Origin: an uncultured Bacilli bacterium | GTDB taxonomy: Bacteria > Bacillota_I > Bacilli_A > RF39 > UBA660 | DNA length: 5,207 nucleotides | Reading direction: 5' to 3' | Assembly (NCBI GenBank): GCA_947625315.1 | Contig: CANQOE010000092.1 | Coordinates: 1 to 5,207 of the forward strand | Part shown: positions 1-5,172 of the stretch, piece by piece | Layout of the letters: each line of letters opens with the position of its first letter | How positions within the stretch are numbered: the stretch's first letter is position 1 | Program-made: the position numbers and the translations under genes | Notes under the pieces: model-generated | Seen by the model: the letters and a program-made list of their open reading frames with translations, nothing else | What the model was told of the DNA's origin: nothing | The model's database searches: none

Positions 1-1
1 T

Positions 2-118
2 AATTTATTTTCTAATTGTCAAACTAATGCTACATATATCAAACCAATAAATAAAATTAAAGTTTCTTACATGGAAATAACTAAAAATGGCACTTTAAGA
101 CAACCCTTTATTAAATAA
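2..118 (+). CDS. C-terminal end of a probable ATP-dependent DNA ligase (partial, 5' end outside window)
   Basis: An open frame runs in from the left edge and gives 38 residues before TAA at 116-118. The tail reads KVSYMEITKNGTLRQPFIK at its end. This resembles the OB-fold C-terminus of ATP-dependent DNA ligases, where a strand of the form V-x-Y-x-E-x-T-x-x-G-x-L-R-x-P-x-F precedes the last residues. Such enzymes seal nicks in duplex DNA through an enzyme-AMP intermediate; the catalytic Lys domain would lie upstream of the window. The protein ends soon after the motif, as many small bacterial or phage-like ligases do. No terminator hairpin follows, and the next promoter starts 22 bases after the stop, so read-through into the toxin-antitoxin locus is possible. 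The family call rests on one short motif and is moderate. Confidence 0.55.
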   Translation, partial: NLFSNCQTNATYIKPINKIKVSYMEITKNGTLRQPFIK

Positions 119-139
119 AACAATAACCTATAAAAAAAG

Positions 140-168
140 TTGACATTTTCTAAAAAAAGAGGTATATT
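140..168 (+). promoter_or_regulatory. Sigma-A promoter of the ToxI-toxN locus
   Basis: A perfect -35 box TTGACA (140-145) is followed after 17 bases by the -10 box TATATT (163-168). The predicted transcription start is about 175, which is the first base of an inverted repeat. The consensus -35 and ideal spacing suggest a strong promoter, as expected for an antitoxin RNA that must be made in excess of its toxin. Confidence 0.85.
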
Positions 169-174
169 ATAATT

Positions 175-233
175 GCTTAAGTAATTAAGCTATGTCAAAA
201 AGGCATATAATAATTATAGCTATTAAAAATAGC
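175..233 (+). other. Antitoxin leader with three consecutive hairpins
   Basis: Three inverted repeats lie between the promoter and the repeats. The first pairs GCTTAA (175-180) with TTAAGC (185-190) around the loop GTAA, a GNRA-type tetraloop. The second pairs TATGTC (191-196) with GGCATA (202-207), including one G-U pair, around AAAAA. The third pairs GCTATT (219-224) with AATAGC (228-233) around AAA. The first starts at the predicted transcription start and could shield the RNA 5' end from 5' exonucleases, or the DNA palindrome could be an operator; both roles are inferred. No homology to the repeats is visible. Confidence 0.6.
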
Positions 234-238
234 AAATT

Positions 239-348
239 AAAAAAGCTAGTGATTCCCACTATAAGAGGAACTTAAAAAAGCGGTGATTCCCACCATAAAG
301 AGGAACTTAAAAAAGCGGTGATTCCCACCATAAAGAGGAACTTAAAAA
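239..348 (+). repeat. Three tandem 35-base ToxI antitoxin repeats
   Basis: The units are 239-273, 274-308 and 309-343, with a fourth A-tract at 344-348 closing the array. Units 2 and 3 are identical. Unit 1 differs at its stem and in one loop base yet keeps the same length. Each unit has a short stem (GGTG with CACC in units 2 and 3; TAGTG with CACTA in unit 1) enclosing the loop ATTCC. The loop bases TTCC can pair with the downstream GGAA (267-270, 302-305, 337-340), giving an H-type pseudoknot. These are not CRISPR repeats: there are no spacers, since the units abut. Confidence 0.9.
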
Positions 349-349
349 C

Positions 350-378
350 GGACTAGAGAGCATACTCTAGTTTTATTT
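350..378 (+). terminator. Terminator between antitoxin RNA and toxN
   Basis: ACTAGAG (352-358) pairs perfectly with CTCTAGT (365-371) around a six-base loop, and G350 and G351 can add two G-U pairs with T373 and T372. The T-run TTTT (371-374) followed by ATTTAT completes a moderate intrinsic terminator. In type III systems a terminator at this place keeps the antitoxin RNA in large excess, and toxin mRNA arises by read-through. Confidence 0.8.
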
Positions 379-412
379 ATATAAATAGATAATAAAAGTT
401 AGAGGTGATGTT

Positions 413-931
413 ATGAAAAAAAATTTAAAGATAGTCAGATTGGATACAAAGTATTGTAATTATTTAAGAAAATTTGAAACTAGAGTTCCATACAATTATG
501 GTAAAAAAGAATTAAGACCTTTTATCGGTGTATTATTTAAAGTAAATAATTTATTATATTTTGCCCCACTTTCTTCACCTAAACTAAAGCATTTAAAAAT
601 GAAATCTAAAATTGATTTTTTAAAATTAGATAATGGTAAATTAGGGGCCATTAATTTTAATAATATGCTTCCCGTAACAGAAAATAATATTATAAAAGTA
701 GATTTGGATAAAAAATGTTTAACTAAATCCGAAGAAAATTATTTAAAGCTTTTAAAAGAACAATTGCGTTGGTTAAATCGTCATAGTAAACAATTATATG
801 ATATGTCTAAAAATTTATATAATAAATATTTAGAAGGAAAGTTAACATTTAATATATCTAACAGATGTTGTAATTTTCCTTTATTAGAAGAAAAATGTCA
901 AGAATTTAATAATATAACATCAAAAGTATAA
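413..931 (+). CDS. toxN: ToxN/AbiQ-family type III toxin (endoribonuclease)
   Basis: The 172-residue product matches the length (about 170) and conserved pattern of ToxN/AbiQ endoribonucleases, which cut mRNA and their own antitoxin RNA in A-rich sites and abort phage infection. Visible landmarks in order are K13-Y14 followed by NYLRKF and V25-P26 near the N-terminus; the core PFIGVLF (36-42); the signature APLSSPK (51-57), whose Ser-Ser-Pro-Lys holds the family's active-site Ser and Lys positions; LGAINFNNMLPV (77-88); a helical YLKLLKEQLRWL (110-121); and the C-terminal CNFPLLEEKCQEF (153-165). No signal peptide or membrane segment is seen, so it acts in the cytoplasm. The start is ATG 413, preceded by GAGGTGAT (402-409), a strong Shine-Dalgarno match. 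The gene lies 39 bases after the terminator of the repeat RNA that should neutralise it and looks intact. Its AT-rich codon use resembles the neighbours, so recent transfer is not obvious. Confidence 0.92.
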   Translation: MKKNLKIVRLDTKYCNYLRKFETRVPYNYGKKELRPFIGVLFKVNNLLYFAPLSSPKLKHLKMKSKIDFLKLDNGKLGAINFNNMLPVTENNIIKVDLDKKCLTKSEENYLKLLKEQLRWLNRHSKQLYDMSKNLYNKYLEGKLTFNISNRCCNFPLLEEKCQEFNNITSKV

Positions 932-945
932 TTTAAGTATGATAG

Positions 946-980
946 ATTGTATTACAATTAAAAAGCCTAATTTCTAGGCT
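946..980 (-). terminator. Terminator of the RNase J gene, in the convergent gap with toxN
   Basis: Read on the minus strand, AGCCTA (980-975) pairs with TAGGCT (969-964) around GAAAT, and TTTT follows (963-960). The stem begins inside the last sense codons, so the stop codon TAG (976-974) is part of the hairpin. On the plus strand the same stem is followed only by a broken T-run, so it would be a weak terminator for toxN. A small palindrome, ATTGT (946-950) with ACAAT (954-958), lies beside it. Confidence 0.7.
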
Positions 981-2647
981 CTATTTACTTCCATTATAAC
1001 TGGTAAAATAATTGGTCTTCTTCCCGTTAATTCATTAATAAAAGGGAATAATTCTAAAATAATTTGATTTTTTAAATCAGTATAATTATAGGCTGAAGAA
1101 CTTAAAGTTTTATTAACTATTTCGGTAATTTTGCGTTCAATTTTATTAATTAAATCGGGGTTTTCATTAACCATAATAAATCCTCTAGTAGTAACATTTG
1201 GTTTAATTAACAGTTTGCGAGTTAAAGTATTGATATTTAAAATAGTTACTAATATACCATCACTACTCATGAGTTTACGATCTTTTATTACTTGACTTCC
1301 GATATCTCCAATTCTTGAACCATCGACATAAACATCGCCACTTTTTACTGTTTCGCCCCGACTTACAACTCCATTATTTAAATTGATGACATCGCCATTT
1401 TTACAAATAAAGATATTTTCTTTAGGAATACCACATGCTTGAGCTAACTCTCCATGTTCTTTTAACATCCGAAATTCTCCATGCATGGGCATAAAATATT
1501 TTGGATTAATAATTCTGAGCATCCATTTTAATTCTTCGGCCTTAGCATGTCCGGAAGTATGGACATCACTAAATGTTTTATTTGTATATACTTTAACGCC
1601 TTTTAAATAAAGTTTATTAATAACGCGATTAATACTTGCCGCATTTCCCGGAATAGGAGATGATGAGAAAACTATTAAATCATCAGGCATTAAAGTAATT
1701 TGTTTATGCGTTCCACTGGCAATTCTCGATAAAGCCGCGAGAGGTTCACCTTGCGTACCAGTACATAAAATGCATATTTCTTTTTTCTTTAAACTTTTAG
1801 CTTGATTATTATCAATAAATATTGATTTATCTTCGATTAAACCATTGTTGGTAGCTAGTTCGATACTTGTTTCCATTGATCGACCAAAGATAATTATTTT
1901 ACGATTATTTTTGCGACATGTTTCCACAATATGTTTAATTCGGTAAATATTTGAAGCAAAAGTTGCAATAATAACGCGACCATAATGGCGAGAAACAATA
2001 TCATTTAATGCTTCATCGACACTGGATTCACTTTTGGAAAATCCTTCACTCAAAGCATTAGTTGAATCACTTAAAAGGAGAGTAACACCCTTAGCGCCAA
2101 TTTGGGCCATTTTATGAATGTCGGCTACAGGACCAATCGGAGTTAAATCAAACTTAAAATCTCCTGTTTCAAATATTGTTCCATTAGGTGTATGCACACA
2201 TATTGCATAAGACCCTGGTATAGAGTGGGTAGTTCTTACAAACTCAATCGTAAAATATTTAGTTTTAATAATACTATTTTCATTGATTAACTCGATATTA
2301 TCATAATTTATATTGCGATCAATTAGTTTCTTAACAATTAAATCCGAAGCAATTTTGGAAGCATAAATCTTGGGAATATGCACACTATTTAAAAGAAAAG
2401 AAATACCTCCAATATGGTCTTCATGGCCATGGGTAATAACCAAACCTTTAATTTTTTCTTCATTTTGTTTTAAATATGTAATATCTTGAATAACATAATC
2501 AATTCCTAGTAAATCATCTTCGGGAAACATTACACCCGCATCAATAATGATTATTTCATTGTGGTGAGTTACCACATACATATTTTTTCCAACTTCTCCT
2601 AAACCACCTAAAGCGACAATTGAAGTCAGTATATTTGTACTTTTCAT
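974..2647 (-). CDS. rnjA: Ribonuclease J (RNase J1-like)
   Basis: The 557-residue product is a metallo-beta-lactamase/beta-CASP ribonuclease with 5'-to-3' exonuclease and endonuclease activity in rRNA maturation and mRNA decay. Visible motifs, numbered from ATG 2647, are HGHEDH (73-78), H141 in TTHSIPGS, D163 in TGDFKFD, the beta-CASP stretch SDSTN (193-197), ATFASNIYR (228-236), SSSPIPGN (328-335), SDVHTSGHA (360-368) and H389 in MPMHGE. The metal ligands sit one residue from those of Bacillus subtilis RNase J1 (555 residues), and the C-terminal RRPIILPVIMEV also matches that family. A TTG at 2683 would add 12 residues, but ATG 2647 is preferred because GGAAGGAAAG lies seven bases upstream of it and the protein then begins at the usual place. 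It is a single-gene unit with its own promoter and terminator, converging on toxN. J1 rather than J2 identity is judged by eye. Confidence 0.95.
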   Translation of the reverse strand: MKSTNILTSIVALGGLGEVGKNMYVVTHHNEIIIIDAGVMFPEDDLLGIDYVIQDITYLKQNEEKIKGLVITHGHEDHIGGISFLLNSVHIPKIYASKIASDLIVKKLIDRNINYDNIELINENSIIKTKYFTIEFVRTTHSIPGSYAICVHTPNGTIFETGDFKFDLTPIGPVADIHKMAQIGAKGVTLLLSDSTNALSEGFSKSESSVDEALNDIVSRHYGRVIIATFASNIYRIKHIVETCRKNNRKIIIFGRSMETSIELATNNGLIEDKSIFIDNNQAKSLKKKEICILCTGTQGEPLAALSRIASGTHKQITLMPDDLIVFSSSPIPGNAASINRVINKLYLKGVKVYTNKTFSDVHTSGHAKAEELKWMLRIINPKYFMPMHGEFRMLKEHGELAQACGIPKENIFICKNGDVINLNNGVVSRGETVKSGDVYVDGSRIGDIGSQVIKDRKLMSSDGILVTILNINTLTRKLLIKPNVTTRGFIMVNENPDLINKIERKITEIVNKTLSSSAYNYTDLKNQIILELFPFINELTGRRPIILPVIMEVNRA

Positions 2648-2654
2648 ACTTAAT

Positions 2655-2664
2655 CTTTCCTTCC
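2655..2664 (-). promoter_or_regulatory. Ribosome binding site that fixes the RNase J start
   Basis: GGAAGGAAAG on the minus strand (2664-2655) is seven bases from ATG 2647. It lies inside the frame that opens at TTG 2683, which lacks a good site of its own, so the downstream ATG is the likely start. Confidence 0.75.
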
Positions 2665-2694
2665 ATAAATAAAAAAGTTTCAAATCTATTGATA

Positions 2695-2723
2695 ATTATA
2701 CTCTAAAATTGGCTTTTTGTCTA
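2695..2723 (-). promoter_or_regulatory. Sigma-A promoter of the RNase J gene
   Basis: On the minus strand, TAGACA (2723-2718; five of six consensus bases) is followed after 17 bases by a perfect TATAAT (2700-2695). The predicted start near 2688 gives a leader of about 40 bases. The TTG at 2683 would then be almost at the RNA 5' end, another reason to prefer ATG 2647. Confidence 0.8.
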
Positions 2724-2794
2724 TAAAAACTTCATAATTTCTTAATTATTTGACAAATATTTTTAAAAAATAAAATAATTAATTCAAAAAATAA

Positions 2795-2823
2795 TTGACT
2801 ATTTAAAAAATTTATACTAAAAT
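2795..2823 (+). promoter_or_regulatory. Sigma-A promoter of the hisS-aspS operon
   Basis: TTGACT (2795-2800) and TAAAAT (2818-2823) are 17 bases apart, each matching consensus at five of six bases. The predicted start near 2830 is ten bases before the first pairing base of the T-box Stem I. A further TTGACA at 2750-2755 has only poorly spaced -10 candidates (TAAAAT 2771-2776, AATAAT 2774-2779) and is a weaker alternative. The promoter is divergent from that of the RNase J gene. Confidence 0.75.
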
Positions 2824-2839
2824 AAACTTATATTGATAT

Positions 2840-3045
2840 TTTTCTAAAGAAAGAAATAAGTATAATTTAAAATATCTTATTTTAGAGAGAGTAATCTAGG
2901 CTGAAAATTACTTATAAGACTTAAATTAGAAGAACAACTTTCATTAATTTAGAAAACGCCAATTGGTGATAAAGAATTAGAGTACTTAGTAAAGTAAGGT
3001 GGCACCGCGAATTTTATTTTCGCCCTTACAATGCTAAGTTTTTTT
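2840..3045 (+). promoter_or_regulatory. T-box riboswitch leader of hisS-aspS
   Basis: This leader senses the charging state of a tRNA. The T-box core AAGGTGGCACCGCG is at 2996-3009. The antiterminator pairs GTAAGG (2994-2999) with CCTTAC (3024-3029) and GCGAA (3007-3011) with TTCGC (3019-3023), leaving the seven-base bulge TGGCACC that binds the tRNA 3' end. Stem I spans 2840-2956: base helix 2840-2848 with 2948-2956, GAAAG (2849-2853) with CTTTC (2938-2942), AATTTAA (2864-2870) with TTAAATT (2921-2927), TCTTAT (2875-2880) with ATAAGA (2914-2919), and GTAAT (2891-2895) with ATTAC (2907-2911). The specifier loop has AGTA (2859-2862) facing GAA (2929-2931). In the usual register GAA-N-codon-A the specifier is AAC (2933-2935), an Asn codon. 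Stem III is CGCC-AATT-GGTG (2957-2968). A T-run ends the leader (3039-3045). Confidence 0.92.
2984..3045 (+). terminator. Putative T-box regulated terminator
   Basis: The T-run 3039-3045 is the termination signal. Two pairings could precede it. ACTTAG (2984-2989) pairs with CTAAGT (3034-3039), enclosing the antiterminator. Alternatively CTTA (3025-3028) pairs with TAAG (3035-3038), a very weak stem that competes with the antiterminator as in classic T-boxes. No strong separate hairpin is visible, so the switching geometry is uncertain. Confidence 0.5.
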
Positions 3046-3050
3046 ATTAG

Positions 3051-3059
3051 AAAGGAAAG
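3051..3059 (+). promoter_or_regulatory. Ribosome binding site that fixes the hisS start
   Basis: AAAGGAAAG lies seven bases before ATG 3067. The earlier in-frame ATG at 3031 falls within the T-box leader just ahead of its T-run and has no usable site, so 3067 is the start. Confidence 0.8.
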
Positions 3060-3066
3060 ATTTAAA

Positions 3067-4326
3067 ATGATAACTAAACCAAAAGGTACATATGATATTT
3101 ATAATGAAGATGCTAAATATTATCAATATATTAATAATGTTTTTGAAAGTGTAGCATCTTTATATAACTATGAATATATTAGAACCCCTATATTTGAGGA
3201 TACATCCTTATTTCACCGCACGGTTGGAGAAACAAGTGATATTGTCAGCAAAGAAACTTATGATTTTAAAGACCGAGGAGACAGGAGTATTACTTTAAGA
3301 CCTGAAGGTACAGCCGGAGTAGTACGTTCCTACATCGAAAATAAAATGTATGGGGAAATAAATCAACCTAAGAAACTATATTACTCAGGAACCATGTATC
3401 GTTATGAACGTCCTCAAGCCGGAAGATATCGTGAATTATCGCAATTTGGAGTAGAAGTTTTAGGCAGTGATTCACCCCTAATTGATGCCGAAGTTATCTC
3501 TTTAGCTTACCGCACTTTAGAAACAATTTTAGGCGATAATGTAACCGTTATGATTAATACTTTAGGCGATAGTGAAAGTAGGAATAACTACCGCGAAGCT
3601 TTAGTTAAATATTTAGAACCGCATCTAAATGAATTATGTAGCGATTGTCAAAATAGATTTAAAACTAATCCTTTAAGAATACTTGATTGTAAAGTAGATA
3701 AAGAAAATCCTATTTTAAAAAATGCTCCTAAAATAACAGATTATTTAAATGAAGCTAGTCAAAAAAGATTTGACCAAGTCTTAGATTATTTACGTCTTTT
3801 AGATGTCGATTATGAAGTTAATCCCAGTATTGTTCGGGGTTTAGATTATTATAATCATGTGGTTTTTGAGTTTTCGCTAAATGAAGGCGTAAATGCTACA
3901 TCTATTGTCGGGGCCGGTGGTCGTTATAACAATTTAGTAGAATCTTTAGGAGGTCCAAGTACCCCCGCGGTTGGTTTTGCCTGTGGAATTGATCGTTTAA
4001 TGTTAATTTTAAAAGAGAAAAAAGAAATAGATATTAATCCGAATATTGATGTTTATATTATGGCCGTTAATGAAGAAGAAAGAACAAAAGCTATATTACT
4101 TGCTCAAGATATGCGTTGGAGTGATATTAAATGTGATTATGATACTTTAGATAAAGGTTTAAAAGCTCAATTTAAACAAGCAGACCGTCTAAATGCTCGG
4201 CATTTAATTATTTTAAATAGTGAAGACTTAGCCAAAGGTTTAATTACAGTTAAAGATAATTTAACTCATGAAGAACAAAAAATAGATGAAGCGGAAATAT
4301 TAGATTATATTATTTCTAATTTATAA
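3067..4326 (+). CDS. hisS: Histidyl-tRNA synthetase
   Basis: The 419-residue product is a class IIa synthetase that joins histidine to tRNA-His with ATP in the cytoplasm, usually as a homodimer. Visible motifs, numbered from ATG 3067, are the N-terminal KPKGTYD; LRPEGTA (77-83); motif 2 with YYSGTMYRYERPQAGRYRE (105-123); QFGVE (126-130); the Gram-positive-type CSDCQNR and ILDC segment (191-208); the HisA motif RGLDYY (257-262), whose Arg is catalytic in the family; GAGGRYNNL (282-290); and motif 3 GFACGIDRL (303-311). The rest is the C-terminal anticodon-binding domain. Length and motif order are normal for bacterial HisRS and nothing is missing. It is the first gene of a two-gene unit with aspS, 12 bases apart, under a T-box leader. 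That leader shows no His codon in the specifier loop. Confidence 0.97.
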   Translation: MITKPKGTYDIYNEDAKYYQYINNVFESVASLYNYEYIRTPIFEDTSLFHRTVGETSDIVSKETYDFKDRGDRSITLRPEGTAGVVRSYIENKMYGEINQPKKLYYSGTMYRYERPQAGRYRELSQFGVEVLGSDSPLIDAEVISLAYRTLETILGDNVTVMINTLGDSESRNNYREALVKYLEPHLNELCSDCQNRFKTNPLRILDCKVDKENPILKNAPKITDYLNEASQKRFDQVLDYLRLLDVDYEVNPSIVRGLDYYNHVVFEFSLNEGVNATSIVGAGGRYNNLVESLGGPSTPAVGFACGIDRLMLILKEKKEIDINPNIDVYIMAVNEEERTKAILLAQDMRWSDIKCDYDTLDKGLKAQFKQADRLNARHLIILNSEDLAKGLITVKDNLTHEEQKIDEAEILDYIISNL

Positions 4327-4338
4327 AGGAGAATTATT

Positions 4339-5172
4339 ATGAAAAGAACATTAATTAATGATTTAAAAGAAAATGAAGAAAGTTTAATAAGTGGTTTTAT
4401 TGAAAAAATCCGCGATACTAAATATATGGTATTTATTATTTTAAAAGATATAAGTGGTACTATTCAAGTATCTATAGATAAAAATACTCAAAGTGAACTT
4501 GTTAAAAGTATCGAAGGAATAATTGCCCCCAGTGTTTTAGAAATTACTGGCCAAATGGTTAAAAGTGAATATGTTAAACAAGGTGGTAAAGAGTTTATTC
4601 CAAAAGAAATAAACGTTTTAAGTGAAGCCGATGCTTTACCAATAGATGAAACTGCCAATATAGATACGCGCTTAGATTATCGTTGGCTAGATTTAAGAAG
4701 TGAAAAAAATACTTTAATATTTCAAGCTCAATCAGCGATGGTTGAAGGTATGCGTCAATTTTTAATTCAAAACAAATTTATTGAAATTCATACTCCTAAA
4801 TTAATTGCCACAGCTTCCGAATCAGGTAGTGATGTCTTTGAAGTTAAATACTTTAAAGATAAAGCTTATTTAGCTCAAAGTCCGCAATTTTATAAACAAA
4901 TGGCTATGGCCGCTGGTTTTGAACGCATCTTTGAAATAGCTCCAGCATTTCGTGCAGAAAATTCTAATACTAATCGCCATACTACGGAGTTTACTTCTTT
5001 TGATTTAGAATTCTCTTATATTAAAGATTATACTGAAGTTATGGATTTAGAAGAAGAATTAATTATTGCAGGTCTTACAAACGTTAAAGAAAAATATGGG
5101 GAAAAGATTAAAGAACTTTATAATGTTGATGTCATAATACCTACAAGACCATTCCCGCGTATTACACTTTAA
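4339..5172 (+). CDS. aspS: Archaeal-type aspartyl-tRNA synthetase (Asp-tRNA(Asn) type), cut short by an in-frame TAA
   Basis: The 277 residues match the first two thirds of an archaeal/eukaryotic-type AspRS (about 430 residues), a class IIb enzyme that joins aspartate to tRNA-Asp and, in non-discriminating forms, to tRNA-Asn. Residues 1-100 form the OB-fold anticodon domain. The catalytic domain follows with LDTRLDYRWLDLR (108-120), motif 1 FIEIHTPKLIATA (147-159), the flipping-loop region ESGSDVF (161-167), AQSPQFYKQ (179-187), and motif 2 FEIAPAFRAENSNTNRHTTEF (198-218, split here as FEIAPAFRAE then NSNTNRHTTEF). The bacterial-type insertion domain is absent, which marks the archaeal class. 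The start ATG 4339 has AAGGAG (4326-4331) overlapping the hisS stop. TAA at 5170-5172 ends the frame right after PFPRITL, before motif 3, so this product alone should be inactive. The frame continues downstream; see the next entry. Confidence 0.88.
   Translation: MKRTLINDLKENEESLISGFIEKIRDTKYMVFIILKDISGTIQVSIDKNTQSELVKSIEGIIAPSVLEITGQMVKSEYVKQGGKEFIPKEINVLSEADALPIDETANIDTRLDYRWLDLRSEKNTLIFQAQSAMVEGMRQFLIQNKFIEIHTPKLIATASESGSDVFEVKYFKDKAYLAQSPQFYKQMAMAAGFERIFEIAPAFRAENSNTNRHTTEFTSFDLEFSYIKDYTEVMDLEEELIIAGLTNVKEKYGEKIKELYNVDVIIPTRPFPRITL

Larger units (their letters stand above)
175..374 (+). ncRNA. toxI: ToxI-type antitoxin RNA (leader, three repeats, terminator)
   Basis: This is the predicted RNA antitoxin of a type III toxin-antitoxin pair. 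Seen directly: a promoter ends at 168; a 60-base leader carries hairpins at 175-190, 191-207 and 219-233; three 35-base units occupy 239-343; and a terminator sits at 350-374, 39 bases before the toxin start codon. Known of the family: the toxin cuts the precursor into single repeats, and each repeat folds as a pseudoknot that binds between toxin monomers and blocks the active site. Each unit here is bounded by A-tracts (239-244, 274-279, 309-314, 344-348), plausible cut sites because related toxins cleave in A-runs. Three units of 35 bases fit the ToxIN family, where repeats are about 34-38 bases. The exact ends of the RNA are inferred. Confidence 0.85.

Noticed and set aside
239..348. Tandem repeats as a CRISPR array or plasmid iterons
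   Set aside because: The units abut with no spacers, carry a conserved pseudoknot, are transcribed from a strong promoter and are followed by a terminator and a ToxN-family gene, so antitoxin RNA explains them.
282..409. GGTGAT shared by the antitoxin stems and the toxN ribosome binding site, suggesting binding of the RNA to 16S rRNA
   Set aside because: Six bases is short, the repeat copy is paired within the pseudoknot, and the resemblance is easily due to chance.
946..958. Palindrome ATTGT-ATT-ACAAT as a toxN terminator
   Set aside because: The stem is five AT-rich pairs with no T-run directly after it on the plus strand.
2648..2683. RNase J start at the upstream TTG, adding 12 residues
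   Set aside because: The extension lacks its own ribosome binding site, contains the site for ATG 2647, would begin almost at the predicted RNA 5' end, and is absent from the usual RNase J N-terminus.
3031..3066. hisS start at ATG 3031
   Set aside because: This ATG lies within the T-box leader between the antiterminator and the T-run and lacks a ribosome binding site; ATG 3067 has AAAGGAAAG and gives the normal HisRS N-terminus.
5170..5172. TAA reassigned as a sense codon in this organism
   Set aside because: TAA ends toxN and hisS at the expected places, so it acts as a normal stop in the same window.
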